Positions 54,592-62,379 of a DNA stretch of 64,000 nucleotides are shown in pieces (position 1 is the stretch's first letter; each line of letters opens with the position of its first letter). The translations under genes were made by a program, and so were the position numbers. The stretch lies in the NCBI GenBank assembly GCA_009781515.1, contig WQXY01000004.1, positions 28,618 through 92,617 on the forward strand, written 5' to 3'. Below the pieces are notes generated by a model, which was given only the letters and a program-made list of their open reading frames with translations, made no database searches and was not told the DNA's origin. The stretch is from Oscillospiraceae bacterium. Its GTDB lineage: Bacteria > Bacillota > Clostridia > Oscillospirales > Oscillospiraceae.

Positions 54592-55509
54592 TTATTTTGG
54601 ATTTTTTCTTACATACCACGGTCTGTTTACCGGTTTTTTGTCTTCGACCTCGACTCCGACATTATTTCGAGCCTCCTCGTCATGGTCGATTATTATCTTT
54701 TCGACACTGCTGATGTCCCACTCACGAAGTGCCTGACTGACTGTTTTGCGTGTTTCTATAACATCTTCGATGGTTTCATCAGGCTCGTCGGGTTCATCTA
54801 TCGTAATCCTTATAGGTGTTACAACCTGCGGCTTCACAGGCTCCGGCGCAGGTTCAACAACAGGTGCCGCGGGCGGCGGTGCAGCAACAGGCTTTTGTGC
54901 AGCGGGTTTTACAAGCGTGCCGGGGGTTCTCGGCTCGTCAAGTTCCTTGATGATTGCTCCCATCATTGCTTCTGTTCTGCGCTTGACATCCGTGCATACA
55001 CAAGCAAACATCATAAGTGTAAGTGCCTTGCGAATTCTGATACGAGAGTCGGGGTTCGGGTCTTTGTAATCTTTTATTACATTATCAACGACAGACTCAA
55101 CACCACCTTTGGAGTTGTCATCACTTTGTCCGCTTTGCTTCATTGCCTCGCAAAGGTAATTATACAGCGTGCTTTCTTTGATAATCGCTTCGCTGCCGTC
55201 TTTTGCCTTGCCGTTGACGTAGCTCATAAGCATTGTGATATGCTCAAGTTTAATACATTCTTTAAGTGCGTTGATAATGAGTATTCTCGCTAAGTGCACT
55301 TCCTCATACTTCTTGCCGACAGGGTTTTCCACCCAGCCTCTTTTTACCCAGTTTTGTATGGTAGAGCCCTCAAGCCCCGTAACCGTACATACCTGCGATA
55401 AGCTCAGTCCGCCTGTTGCTTCAAGGAGCATTTCGATTTTCGCAAAACCTTTTTCATTCTTGTCGGAGCCTGTTTTCCCTTGCAGTGCAGTATCATTTAC
55501 ATCAAGCAT
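54592..55509 (-). CDS. DUF1836 domain protein with MerR-like DNA-binding region
   Basis: The N-terminal half matches DUF1836: a helix-turn-helix GLSLSQVCTVTGLEGSTIQNWVKRGWVENPVGKKYEEVHLARILIIN, then helices. Residues about 180-240 form a Pro/Ala/Val/Glu-rich linker (APPPAAPVVEPAPEPVKP). The C-terminal part is acidic and ends in a short basic segment (NRPWYVRKNPK). DUF1836 proteins are common in Clostridia and Bacilli but have no settled role; a transcriptional regulator is the simplest reading. AAGGAG precedes the ATG. The gene is preceded by a good promoter and is followed by rpsU with its own. Confidence 0.85.
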   Translation of the reverse strand: MLDVNDTALQGKTGSDKNEKGFAKIEMLLEATGGLSLSQVCTVTGLEGSTIQNWVKRGWVENPVGKKYEEVHLARILIINALKECIKLEHITMLMSYVNGKAKDGSEAIIKESTLYNYLCEAMKQSGQSDDNSKGGVESVVDNVIKDYKDPNPDSRIRIRKALTLMMFACVCTDVKRRTEAMMGAIIKELDEPRTPGTLVKPAAQKPVAAPPPAAPVVEPAPEPVKPQVVTPIRITIDEPDEPDETIEDVIETRKTVSQALREWDISSVEKIIIDHDEEARNNVGVEVEDKKPVNRPWYVRKNPK

Positions 55510-55603
55510 AGTACTCTCCTTTCCTCCCGCTCAGAGAGGTTGTAAGTTATGTAAGGATTTCACGGTTGGGGGTTCTTGCGGTGCCTGTCTTGTGATTTTC
55601 CGT

Positions 55604-55633
55604 ATTATATCATAGGTTCATCGTGAACGTCAA
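55604..55633 (-). promoter_or_regulatory. Promoter of DUF1836 gene
   Basis: TTGACG and TATAAT are separated by 18 bases on the minus strand, about 95 bases upstream of the start. Confidence 0.75.
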
Positions 55634-55644
55634 GAGGAAAGTTG

Positions 55645-55673
55645 TAGACAAAGAATTGGCGTTGTGCTAATAT
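55645..55673 (+). promoter_or_regulatory. Putative promoter of M23 peptidase gene
   Basis: TAGACA (55645-55650) and TAATAT (55668-55673) lie 17 bases apart, back to back with the DUF1836 promoter and about 42 bases before the peptidase start. Confidence 0.5.
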
Positions 55674-55715
55674 GAAAAACCCACAGTCACTCAGTTTTAC
55701 CGAAAGGAACAGGAT

Positions 55716-57263
55716 ATGCATACTCTCATGGAGCAGCTGAAAAGGGTTTTTGACTTTACTAAGTCAAAACGAACGCTAATCGGCAGATTGGCTTATGCTG
55801 CTTTTGCTGTCGGCTTGATAGTTTTGATATATTTCTTGGTTTCCGGCAGGGTTGATCTTCAAGAAAAAGAAAAGCGTGAACACGAGGAGCAAGTTGCATA
55901 TGTTGACTCTGTGCTAAAAAGCATAGATAGGTATTACAGCGAATTTACATCGGCATCGGGCAACGAGGCTCGCAGAGTTGAGGTATATCACGGATTTCTC
56001 GAATATAAGGCGGCAACCTTTAATAATAAGCGTAATAACGATGAAATATACGAGAGCCTGAACACTACGTTTTATAACATGAATGTAGCGTACTATAACG
56101 AGTATGACGCAATTGTCGACACTATAGAACACAGTGCCGCCATTGATATAAGCGAGCTTGACGACTATATAAATGACTACCTGCAAAAATCATATACAAT
56201 CTATGACACTTTCAACGAAAGCGGAACTTCCGGCATCATTTTCGATAACGAGCAAGAGCCCATTGATAGAGAAAGATATGTTCTTTTCAATGAGCTTTCT
56301 GAAATAAAAGACGTGTTGGCAGATAGCGATTTTTTCAGCGACAGCCTCATAAAAATCAGCAGCCATATTGAAGATTTGGCCGGCATTAAAGAGTTTATAG
56401 AATACGGGGTTATTTTCGGCAGCCAGCCACAAGCCGAGCCCCTGCTCGAGCGTATTGACGGACTGATAAAGACATATTCAGATATGCTGACAGACGAAAA
56501 GCATTTCGCAACTTATTCGGAAATTGAGGCGCTGCTCGACCGCAAAAGAGAATGGTTTCTCGGCAATTACAACGAGCTTCTGCGTGAAATAACAATAAAA
56601 GTATATGACGGCTTAAGCGAGAGAGATACAGTAATTCAAAAAACCGGCGACTTAATGGCTTTAATCAATTTGTTAAATGCGGAACAAATAATAGACACCG
56701 AAAGCCACGATGATTTATACGAGCGTATACGAAACACTATTTTTGAATATACAGACTCTTTTTGGCTTTGGCCAATGGACGACTACTATGCAGTATTTGC
56801 CGGATACGGGTGGCGAATGTTTGGTGGAGAGCACAACTATCATGGAGGAATAGATGTACACGGTTCAAATTCCGAGGGAGTTGATATTAACGGTGCACCC
56901 ATTCGTGCAGCAAAATCGGGAATGGGATATTTTCATCAGGTAAGCAGAACCTCCGGAAGATGTGTTATTATTGACCATGGCGACAACACATTTTCACTAT
57001 ACGCTCATGCATCAAGGCTTGTAGGAGAAAACAGATTTGTCAGACAGGGCGAAATTATAGCTTATGTCGGCTCGACCGGAAGATCGACTGCACCCCACTT
57101 GCATTTTGAGATACGAACAGGCAGAGATAATACAAATATATTAGGCAACTGGCTCAAATACGACCTTGTTCCAAATAATCCGATAGCTCATGAAATTGAC
57201 CACGGGAGAGCAGTTCGCACAGGTCATATATCTTATATCTATGATTTTCCTTATATTCCTTAA
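55716..57263 (+). CDS. M23 family metallopeptidase (LytM-type), membrane-anchored
   Basis: This is a probable cell-wall endopeptidase. A single membrane helix (about residues 27-45, AYAAFAVGLIVLIYFLV) is followed by about 310 residues of mostly helical, charged sequence. The C-terminal M23 domain starts at YGWRMFGGEHNYHGGIDVHG, with zinc ligands in HxxxD, and ends with TAPHLHFEIR, which supplies the HxH pair; YAHAS and RQGEIIAYVGSTGRS are also typical. The zinc set is complete, so it may be active. It stands alone between divergent and convergent genes. Partners are unknown. Confidence 0.9.
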   Translation: MHTLMEQLKRVFDFTKSKRTLIGRLAYAAFAVGLIVLIYFLVSGRVDLQEKEKREHEEQVAYVDSVLKSIDRYYSEFTSASGNEARRVEVYHGFLEYKAATFNNKRNNDEIYESLNTTFYNMNVAYYNEYDAIVDTIEHSAAIDISELDDYINDYLQKSYTIYDTFNESGTSGIIFDNEQEPIDRERYVLFNELSEIKDVLADSDFFSDSLIKISSHIEDLAGIKEFIEYGVIFGSQPQAEPLLERIDGLIKTYSDMLTDEKHFATYSEIEALLDRKREWFLGNYNELLREITIKVYDGLSERDTVIQKTGDLMALINLLNAEQIIDTESHDDLYERIRNTIFEYTDSFWLWPMDDYYAVFAGYGWRMFGGEHNYHGGIDVHGSNSEGVDINGAPIRAAKSGMGYFHQVSRTSGRCVIIDHGDNTFSLYAHASRLVGENRFVRQGEIIAYVGSTGRSTAPHLHFEIRTGRDNTNILGNWLKYDLVPNNPIAHEIDHGRAVRTGHISYIYDFPYIP

Positions 57264-57280
57264 TGAGGACAAGGGCAAAA

Positions 57281-57315
57281 AAAAGTATCCCCCGACTTGG
57301 TCGGGGGATACTTTT
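57281..57315 (-). terminator. Terminator after rplL
   Basis: AAAAGTATCCCCCGAC pairs with GTCGGGGGATACTTTT. On the minus strand it is followed by a run of eight Ts, typical of a strong intrinsic terminator for rplJ-rplL. It can also serve the convergent M23 gene. Confidence 0.92.
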
Positions 57316-57324
57316 CATCGGTTC

Positions 57325-57705
57325 TTACTTGAGTTCGACTTCGGCACCTGCGGCGACTAACTTTTCTTTAAGTTCGTTAGCTTCGTCTTTGCTTACGCCC
57401 TCTTTAATGTTTGTCGGTGCGGACTCAACAAGTGCTTTTGCCTCTGCAAGTCCAAGTCCTGTAATTGTACGGACTTCTTTGATGACCTTAACTTTTTCTG
57501 CACCAAAGCTTGTCATTACGACTGTAAACTCTGTTTGCTCCTCGGCTGAAGCTGCGGGTCCTGCTGCTGCTCCGGCTGCCGGGGCTGCCATTGCTGCTGC
57601 TGATACGCCAAATACTTCTTCGAGTTCTTTTACCATTTCTGATAATTCAATAACTGTTAAACCTTTTATCTCTTCAATCAGAGATTGTACTTTATCTTTC
57701 GCCAT
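57325..57705 (-). CDS. rplL: 50S ribosomal protein L7/L12
   Basis: This is the stalk protein that recruits translational GTPases. The N-terminal dimerisation helices ([29 protein letters not shown]), an Ala-rich hinge and the C-terminal domain ([39 protein letters not shown]) are complete. It has 126 residues. It is 18 bases downstream of rplJ. Confidence 0.98.
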   Translation of the reverse strand: MAKDKVQSLIEEIKGLTVIELSEMVKELEEVFGVSAAAMAAPAAGAAAGPAASAEEQTEFTVVMTSFGAEKVKVIKEVRTITGLGLAEAKALVESAPTNIKEGVSKDEANELKEKLVAAGAEVELK

Positions 57706-57723
57706 TTGATTATACCTCCATTA

Positions 57724-58443
57724 TTATTTTTCTGTTTCTTCTGTTTGGGCTGCAGGTTCTTCGGCTTGTGCCTGTGCTGCAGGTTCTTCTTGTGCTGCTG
57801 TTTCTGCTACGGGCTCGGCAACTGCTTCTGCTTCCGCTGCGGGCTCGGTTGCGGGTTCTTCCGCTTTTGCTTCCTCGACTGCGGACTCTTCTGCCTTCGG
57901 TTCTTCTGCTTTGGTTTCCGCTTTCGGTGCTGCGACATCTACGTCGACCGCTCCGCCCTTTTCGGCTACAGCTTTGAGCACGACAGCAAGGCTTGTAATA
58001 GGAGCAAGCAGTGTTCCGAGGAACTGAGCTTGAAGTATCGGCAGCGGCGGAATACTTGCTATTGCGAGAACTTCGTCTTTCGAGAGTATTTTGCCGTCCA
58101 TAAATCCGGCTTTAATCTCAAAGTAATCGGGCAATTTGTCCGCAAACTCCTTGACAACTCTTGCCGGAGCAATCGGGTCATCCGCACTTGTAGCAAGAGA
58201 TGTTGTTCCGACGAGTACGTTGTCTAATTCTTCAAAGCCTACGTTTTTAATAGCAAACTTCATCAGCGAGTTTTTGATGACACTGTACTGTACGTTTTCT
58301 TCACGAAGCTTAACGCGCATTTGTGTGTCTTCAATAACTGTGATACCTTTATAGTCAACAAAAACACCGGATTTGCTTTTTAGTCTTTCCGTCATTTCTT
58401 CAACTATTTGCTTTTTTTCTTGCAGTACTTTTTCACTTGGCAT
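57724..58443 (-). CDS. rplJ: 50S ribosomal protein L10 with long acidic C-terminal tail
   Basis: L10 anchors L7/L12 dimers to 23S rRNA and represses its own operon through the leader. The core is normal (EKVLQEKKQIVEEMTERLKSKSGVFVDYKGITV, YSVIKNSLMKFAIKNVGFEELDNVLVGTT, PPLPILQAQFLGTLLAPITSLAVVLKAVAEKGG). After about residue 170 there is a tail of about 70 residues made of Ala, Glu, Pro and Thr repeats (KAEEPKAEE-type). The ORF opens at 58521 inside the leader; ATG 58443 with GGGAGG upstream gives 239 residues, compared with about 165-175 in most relatives. Confidence 0.95.
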   Translation of the reverse strand: MPSEKVLQEKKQIVEEMTERLKSKSGVFVDYKGITVIEDTQMRVKLREENVQYSVIKNSLMKFAIKNVGFEELDNVLVGTTSLATSADDPIAPARVVKEFADKLPDYFEIKAGFMDGKILSKDEVLAIASIPPLPILQAQFLGTLLAPITSLAVVLKAVAEKGGAVDVDVAAPKAETKAEEPKAEESAVEEAKAEEPATEPAAEAEAVAEPVAETAAQEEPAAQAQAEEPAAQTEETEK

Positions 58444-58585
58444 TTTCTTTTTCACCTCCCATAATGTTAGATTACATCCAAAAAAGTCCCTGTACAAAGA
58501 CAGGGACAACAGCCATAACAAAGCTTTAGCTGTCCTCGGCAGGGGTTTACAAGCATTTTTGCTCTACCTGCTGTCTTTGGAACGC
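58444..58585 (-). ncRNA. L10 leader upstream of rplJ-rplL
   Basis: The leader between promoter and rplJ contains AAAGACAGCAGGT paired with a downstream CCTGC segment, followed by the attenuator hairpin. This order matches the L10 leader known from Firmicutes, where L10 or L10-L7/L12 binding reduces expression. Identification is by eye, not by covariance search. Confidence 0.75.
58480..58507 (-). terminator. Attenuator terminator in the rplJ leader
   Basis: Minus-strand GTCCCTG and CAGGGAC pair around an 8-base loop, followed by a run of six Ts. It lies at the 3' end of the leader, before rplJ, so it probably controls readthrough. Confidence 0.8.
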
Positions 58586-58591
58586 TTTGAG

Positions 58592-58620
58592 AATATATCA
58601 GAGGAAAAGCTGTTTGTCAA
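58592..58620 (-). promoter_or_regulatory. Promoter of rplJ-rplL
   Basis: TTGACA and TATATT are separated by 17 bases on the minus strand, immediately upstream of the leader. rplK and rplA are not present upstream, so the promoter drives a two-gene stalk operon. Confidence 0.88.
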
Positions 58621-58641
58621 GCACGGGATATAATATTTTAC

Positions 58642-58686
58642 GACAAATCACCCGCCCCTGCGGGGCACCCTCTTTACTAAAGAGGG
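58642..58686 (+). repeat. Intergenic repeat, copy 1
   Basis: It starts with GACAAATCACCCGCCCC, a 17-bp stretch found again exactly at 62287-62303. A GC stem follows, then CCCTCTTT-ACT-AAAGAGGG. It lies between the rplJ promoter and the first lipoprotein stop and marks the left edge of the lipoprotein/KilA-N block. Confidence 0.6.
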
Positions 58687-58699
58687 CTTTGGGGAGTAT

Positions 58700-59440
58700 C
58701 TATCCTATTTTTTCAGAAAAGCCGTCGGAGTCGTGAATGAGTCTTGCCTGACCGTTTCTCATCTGCATCTCTGATGGGTCCGGACCTTCATCAAGTATTA
58801 GAGTGATAGTATGCAAGTTAAGAATTCCGTCATCAGTTAAGGTTCCCGAATATAGATTTGCTCTTGTGAAAGCATCGTCTGTTTCGAGTCTGATCACATC
58901 TTGTACCACAAACACGGTAAAGTTCATTTCCGAACCTACAATAAAACCTCCGACTCCCTCTCCCACGACACCTCCCTCGGGACCCTCAGATGCTGTTTTG
59001 ACACCAATTGTTAATCGCTGATTATCTTGCTCGTAAAATGTTACGAAAGAGTCGGCGAACTTATGTCCGGGGCTGCGCATATCGTCATAATTAGACGCTA
59101 AAAGAACATGCGGTGACGAAAGGAAAGTTCCTGTCATATCTGGCGGTGTGATACCTGCATAAATCGGCATACCAAGGTCAATAATTTTTTCTAACATATC
59201 GCTTGGTATTAAATCTCTTATATCTTGAGTCAGGCTGCTTACAATTTCATCAAAACTATCGTCACCGTTAATGTTTCCATCGTCATTTGTTTGATTGCCT
59301 AAATCAACGCTGTTATCCGGTGTTGTATCGGGAGTTGGCGAAGGCGTTAAATTCGGCGTGACTTCCGGTGCCGGCGCATGGGCGCAGGCTGCGGTCAGCA
59401 TTACTATAAATATGAAAATCAAAATTGCTGTTTTCTTCAT
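58700..59440 (-). CDS. Lipoprotein of unknown function
   Basis: A signal peptide with lipobox TAAC (Cys about residue 19) is followed by a Pro/Thr/Asp linker and an Asp/Asn-rich stretch (NQTNDDGNINGDDSF). The remaining 170 residues resemble no family I can name; MLEKIIDLGMPIYAGITPPDMTGTFLSSPHVLLASN is its most distinctive stretch and suggests a small secreted beta-rich domain. The start is ATG 59440 (MKKTAILIF), with GGAG 8 bases upstream. It follows the DUF5050 lipoprotein gene by 24 bases and is probably cotranscribed with it. Confidence 0.75.
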   Translation of the reverse strand: MKKTAILIFIFIVMLTAACAHAPAPEVTPNLTPSPTPDTTPDNSVDLGNQTNDDGNINGDDSFDEIVSSLTQDIRDLIPSDMLEKIIDLGMPIYAGITPPDMTGTFLSSPHVLLASNYDDMRSPGHKFADSFVTFYEQDNQRLTIGVKTASEGPEGGVVGEGVGGFIVGSEMNFTVFVVQDVIRLETDDAFTRANLYSGTLTDDGILNLHTITLILDEGPDPSEMQMRNGQARLIHDSDGFSEKIG

Positions 59441-59464
59441 AATCATCACTCCATCACTATTCTT

Positions 59465-61066
59465 TTAGTAATTACTATAACTGGTAATCAATCTTTTATC
59501 TGTGCCGTCTGTACTTATCATGTACCAAGTGAGGGTGGAATTCTCGCCACTGGTGTAGTAGAAAAGCCAATCCCCTGTGATATTAAGACGAAGACCATAC
59601 TCATCACTTAACAAAACACTTTCGGTTCCATCTACTCTGATTTTATAGAGAGATGCTGTTTCTATTGTACCAGGAGGTCTATTAAAATACCTATAATATA
59701 TCCATTGTCCGTCTGTAACAAACTCACCTACCCAACCGGTTCCCCAACCATCTGCTGTCTCGGTAGCCTCAACTAATATAACTTCATCTAAGGTATTAAC
59801 GTTCATTCTGCTGATGCCTCCGCCTATTCTGTAATACATCCATTCACCATCTACGATAAGGTTATCAAATTCGTCATTTACGGGAATTTCTTGTTTTCCT
59901 TCCCCGTTTGTTTTTACCCGGAAGATGCTATTTTTGTTAATCATCGAATAAAAAATGTAATCATCAGCAATATTAAAAAACAGATATTCATCTCCTCCGG
60001 TAACTAATGTCTCTCTTTCGCTGCCATCAATGCGGACTCTGTAAATCCCCGCATCACCCGTATACATTGAATGTGCATAATAAATCCAATCGCCGACTAT
60101 GAGCACAGGCCATGCAGGCAGCCCTTCTATCGGTAGCGGCACCATTATAGTTCCGTCGGTTTTGTACATTTCTGACCGTGTGATTATCCAATCACCTATA
60201 ACGTTGAAACTGCGATATACATCAATATCGTTTCCGTAAGGCAGCAATTGATTTTCTGTTCCGTCAGCCCGCATTTTATAAAGTGTATGATTGATGCAGT
60301 AATATATCCAATCACCTTTATAAACCGTGTATGCATCGCCGGAAGAATTGACATTTGCGTTTGAGCTGCCTCTTTCATACGGGTCGGTCGCAGTTAATGC
60401 CGGTATTTGTGACAGATGTTTAAGTTTAAACTCGGAAGAAGGCTGCGGCATATCGTCAAGATACTCATAAGTGCCGTCTGTATGCCAAACTAAGGTATTG
60501 CTGCGGATTTTTACACCATTTACGGTTGCTTCAAACCAATACTCTGCTCCTTTTTCGTCGGAATAATCGAGCATTCTGTATGTATAAACAATAATGGTGT
60601 CGTACGTGTCCGGTATAAACGGATACACCGTCGCCCTCTCGTTGTGGGGGGCTGTTAAATCAACTACGCGGCCTTCACCTAATTGCCTGCGTCTTCCGCT
60701 CTCTTCAGGCACGCCATTTTTGCAAAACACAAAATCAGAAGCTAAGGGTCGCTGATATTCATCGGGATTTGCTCCTGCAAAAATCAGCATACCCGAGTCT
60801 ATCGACCATATTGCGGGTCCGTGCTCACCCATATAAGGGCCGTTCATTTGGGCATATAAAAATTCGATTGATAAATCAGGTTGGTCAATTCCGCCATCGT
60901 TACCTTTTGTTGGAACGTCTGTGATGTCCCCACTATCTGAGGTTGCAGGAGGATTGTTTTGCGGCAGTGTATGATCATTTGCATAACCATCTGTGTTTAG
61001 AAACCCACAAGCGGCGAGCGTAAAGAGCATAAGTATTACAAGAGTGAGCGATAGTAGTTTTTTCAT
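59465..61066 (-). CDS. DUF5050-type repeat lipoprotein
   Basis: A signal peptide with lipobox LAAC (Cys about residue 20) predicts surface anchoring. From about residue 230 on, repeated units of about 45 residues carry the pattern DWIYYxxxxxxxLYKxxxDGT (e.g. KGDWIYYCINHTLYKMRADGT, IYYRYFNRPPG...LYKIRVDGT), the DUF5050 type, forming a probable beta-propeller. The region before them (about 60-220) has no match I can name. The start is ATG 61066 with AAAGGA upstream, giving 533 residues; the longer ORF adds 13 codons without a ribosome site. Ligand unknown. Confidence 0.82.
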   Translation of the reverse strand: MKKLLSLTLVILMLFTLAACGFLNTDGYANDHTLPQNNPPATSDSGDITDVPTKGNDGGIDQPDLSIEFLYAQMNGPYMGEHGPAIWSIDSGMLIFAGANPDEYQRPLASDFVFCKNGVPEESGRRRQLGEGRVVDLTAPHNERATVYPFIPDTYDTIIVYTYRMLDYSDEKGAEYWFEATVNGVKIRSNTLVWHTDGTYEYLDDMPQPSSEFKLKHLSQIPALTATDPYERGSSNANVNSSGDAYTVYKGDWIYYCINHTLYKMRADGTENQLLPYGNDIDVYRSFNVIGDWIITRSEMYKTDGTIMVPLPIEGLPAWPVLIVGDWIYYAHSMYTGDAGIYRVRIDGSERETLVTGGDEYLFFNIADDYIFYSMINKNSIFRVKTNGEGKQEIPVNDEFDNLIVDGEWMYYRIGGGISRMNVNTLDEVILVEATETADGWGTGWVGEFVTDGQWIYYRYFNRPPGTIETASLYKIRVDGTESVLLSDEYGLRLNITGDWLFYYTSGENSTLTWYMISTDGTDKRLITSYSNY

Positions 61067-61274
61067 TTTAATCCTTTCATTGTGCCAACTACCTTTTCGG
61101 TTCATTTCTTATCTTAAATTGTAGCATATTCAGTGGTTGTTGGCAAGGCAAAAACAATGCTCTCACTGCAAACAATGTGGAAGGGTTCTGCATTGTTTCA
61201 GCACAATAACCAAAGCAGTTTGGTTAAACTGCTGAAAATAAAAATCATGAATTTTCTTTGTTTGTTTCCTTAAA

Positions 61275-61323
61275 TGTAGAAAATTATGTAGAAAAAGTGG
61301 GTCATAACTTTTAATTTTCTACA
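61275..61323. repeat. 11-bp inverted repeat upstream of KilA-N gene
   Basis: TGTAGAAAATT and AATTTTCTACA are exact inverted copies 27 bases apart. An inner AAAAGT/ACTTTT pair lies between them. Position upstream of the promoter suits autoregulation by the KilA-N protein. Confidence 0.5.
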
Positions 61324-61365
61324 AAAGGTATCTCCAAATGTAGATTTTTACACATTTCGCCTTGT

Positions 61366-61394
61366 TTGCAAGCTCTCACAGGGTATGCTATGGT
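61366..61394 (+). promoter_or_regulatory. Putative promoter of KilA-N gene
   Basis: TTGCAA (61366-61371) and TATGGT (61389-61394) with 17-base spacing lie about 30 bases upstream of the start, which has a strong AAGGGGG site. Confidence 0.5.
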
Positions 61395-61424
61395 AATTAA
61401 AAATAGTACTAAGGGGGAATAAAA

Positions 61425-62240
61425 ATGTCAAAAAAGTTGACTGTTAGTAATACAGAAATTACAATTCTATCAATTAATGATAAGGATTTCATATCATTAA
61501 CAGATATGTTGAAAGCAAAAGATGGGGATTTCTTTATTTCAGACTGGTTACGAAATCGTAATACTGTTGAATTTCTCGGCGTATGGGAACAAATCTATAA
61601 TCCCGATTTTAATTATGGCGAATTCGCCATAATTAAAACCAGCGCAGGTTTGCATAACTATAAAATTAGTGTCAAAGAATGGGTAGAAAAAACTAACGCT
61701 ATAGGATTAAAGGCATCTGCCGGGCGTTACGGCGGAACTTTTGCATACAAGGATATTGCTTTCGAGTTTGGAATGTGGATTAGTCCACAATTTAAAATAT
61801 ACCTGATAAAAGAATTTGACCGGCTTAAAGAAGAAGAAACGAACCGGCTCGGTTGGGATATTAAACGTAACTTAGCAAAAATTAATTACCATGTTCATAC
61901 AGGTGCCGTGGCAAAAAATCTTATCCCACCGGAGTTAACTGCAAAGCAACGTAATTTTGTATATGCCGATGAAGCCGATTTGCTCAACATGGCATTATTT
62001 GGGATAACAGCAAAGCAATGGCGTAACAGAAATCCTGAACTAAAAGGAAATATTCGCGACTATGCAAATGTATCTCAATTAGTATGCTTGAGCAATTTAG
62101 AAAGCTTAAATGCCGTTTATATAAATGAAGGCATTTCACAAGAAGAACGCCTCATTAGACTTAACACTGTTGCTATAAGTCAAATGAATACTCTTATCAA
62201 GAGTGAACCTGCAAAGATAATAACGAAACCTGTCTTGTGA
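61425..62240 (+). CDS. KilA-N domain DNA-binding protein
   Basis: The N-terminal half matches KilA-N, a phage-derived DNA-binding domain: DKDFISLTDMLKAKDGDFFISDWLRNRNTVEFLGVWE, HNYKISVKEWVEKTNAIGLKASAGRYGGTFAYKDIAFEFGMWISPQFKIYLIKEFDRLKEEE. The C-terminal 120 residues are helical (AKQWRNRNPELKGNIRDYANVSQLVCLSNLESLNAVYINEG). Such genes occur singly in gut Bacillota and Bacteroidota genomes as well as in phages. The gene is markedly richer in A/T than neighbours and is flanked by repeats, suggesting acquisition. No phage gene is nearby. Function unknown. Confidence 0.88.
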   Translation: MSKKLTVSNTEITILSINDKDFISLTDMLKAKDGDFFISDWLRNRNTVEFLGVWEQIYNPDFNYGEFAIIKTSAGLHNYKISVKEWVEKTNAIGLKASAGRYGGTFAYKDIAFEFGMWISPQFKIYLIKEFDRLKEEETNRLGWDIKRNLAKINYHVHTGAVAKNLIPPELTAKQRNFVYADEADLLNMALFGITAKQWRNRNPELKGNIRDYANVSQLVCLSNLESLNAVYINEGISQEERLIRLNTVAISQMNTLIKSEPAKIITKPVL

Positions 62241-62259
62241 TTGCACCTTCGCCATTATA

Positions 62260-62280
62260 GGGGCGGCAGGTTGCCGCCCC
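62260..62280. repeat. REP-like GGGGCGGCA palindrome after KilA-N gene
   Basis: GGGGCGGCA-GGT-TGCCGCCCC is a perfect 9-bp hairpin 20 bases after the KilA-N stop. Its core matches the palindrome at 17445-17463 near the RAYT gene. It may double as a terminator, though no T run follows. Confidence 0.65.
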
Positions 62281-62286
62281 TGCAAG

Positions 62287-62349
62287 GACAAATCACCCGC
62301 CCCCTACGGGAACCACCCCGGCACTTCGTGCCACCCCTCCAAGGAGGGG
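62287..62349 (+). repeat. Intergenic repeat, copy 2
   Basis: It starts with the same 17 bp GACAAATCACCCGCCCC as the element at 58642, in the same orientation. It is followed by hairpins GGCAC/GTGCC (62320-62332) and CCCCTCC/GGAGGGG (62334-62349). It lies just beyond the end of the pcrA gene. Confidence 0.6.
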
Positions 62350-62379
62350 AATTATTGTGGCGCCTGCGGGGGGAAGTTG

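Larger units (their letters stand above)
61106..61424. other. AT-rich 319-bp intergenic region before KilA-N gene
   Basis: It contains a GCAGTTT/AAACTGC hairpin, three copies of a TGTAGA motif within 60 bases, an 11-bp inverted repeat and the promoter of the KilA-N gene (listed separately). No ORF or RNA gene was seen. Confidence 0.6.

Noticed and set aside
54547-55293. 248-residue plus-strand ORF opposite the DUF1836 gene
   Set aside because: Cys/Arg/Phe-rich composition typical of antisense translation; the DUF1836 gene on the other strand has a promoter, ribosome site and domain match.
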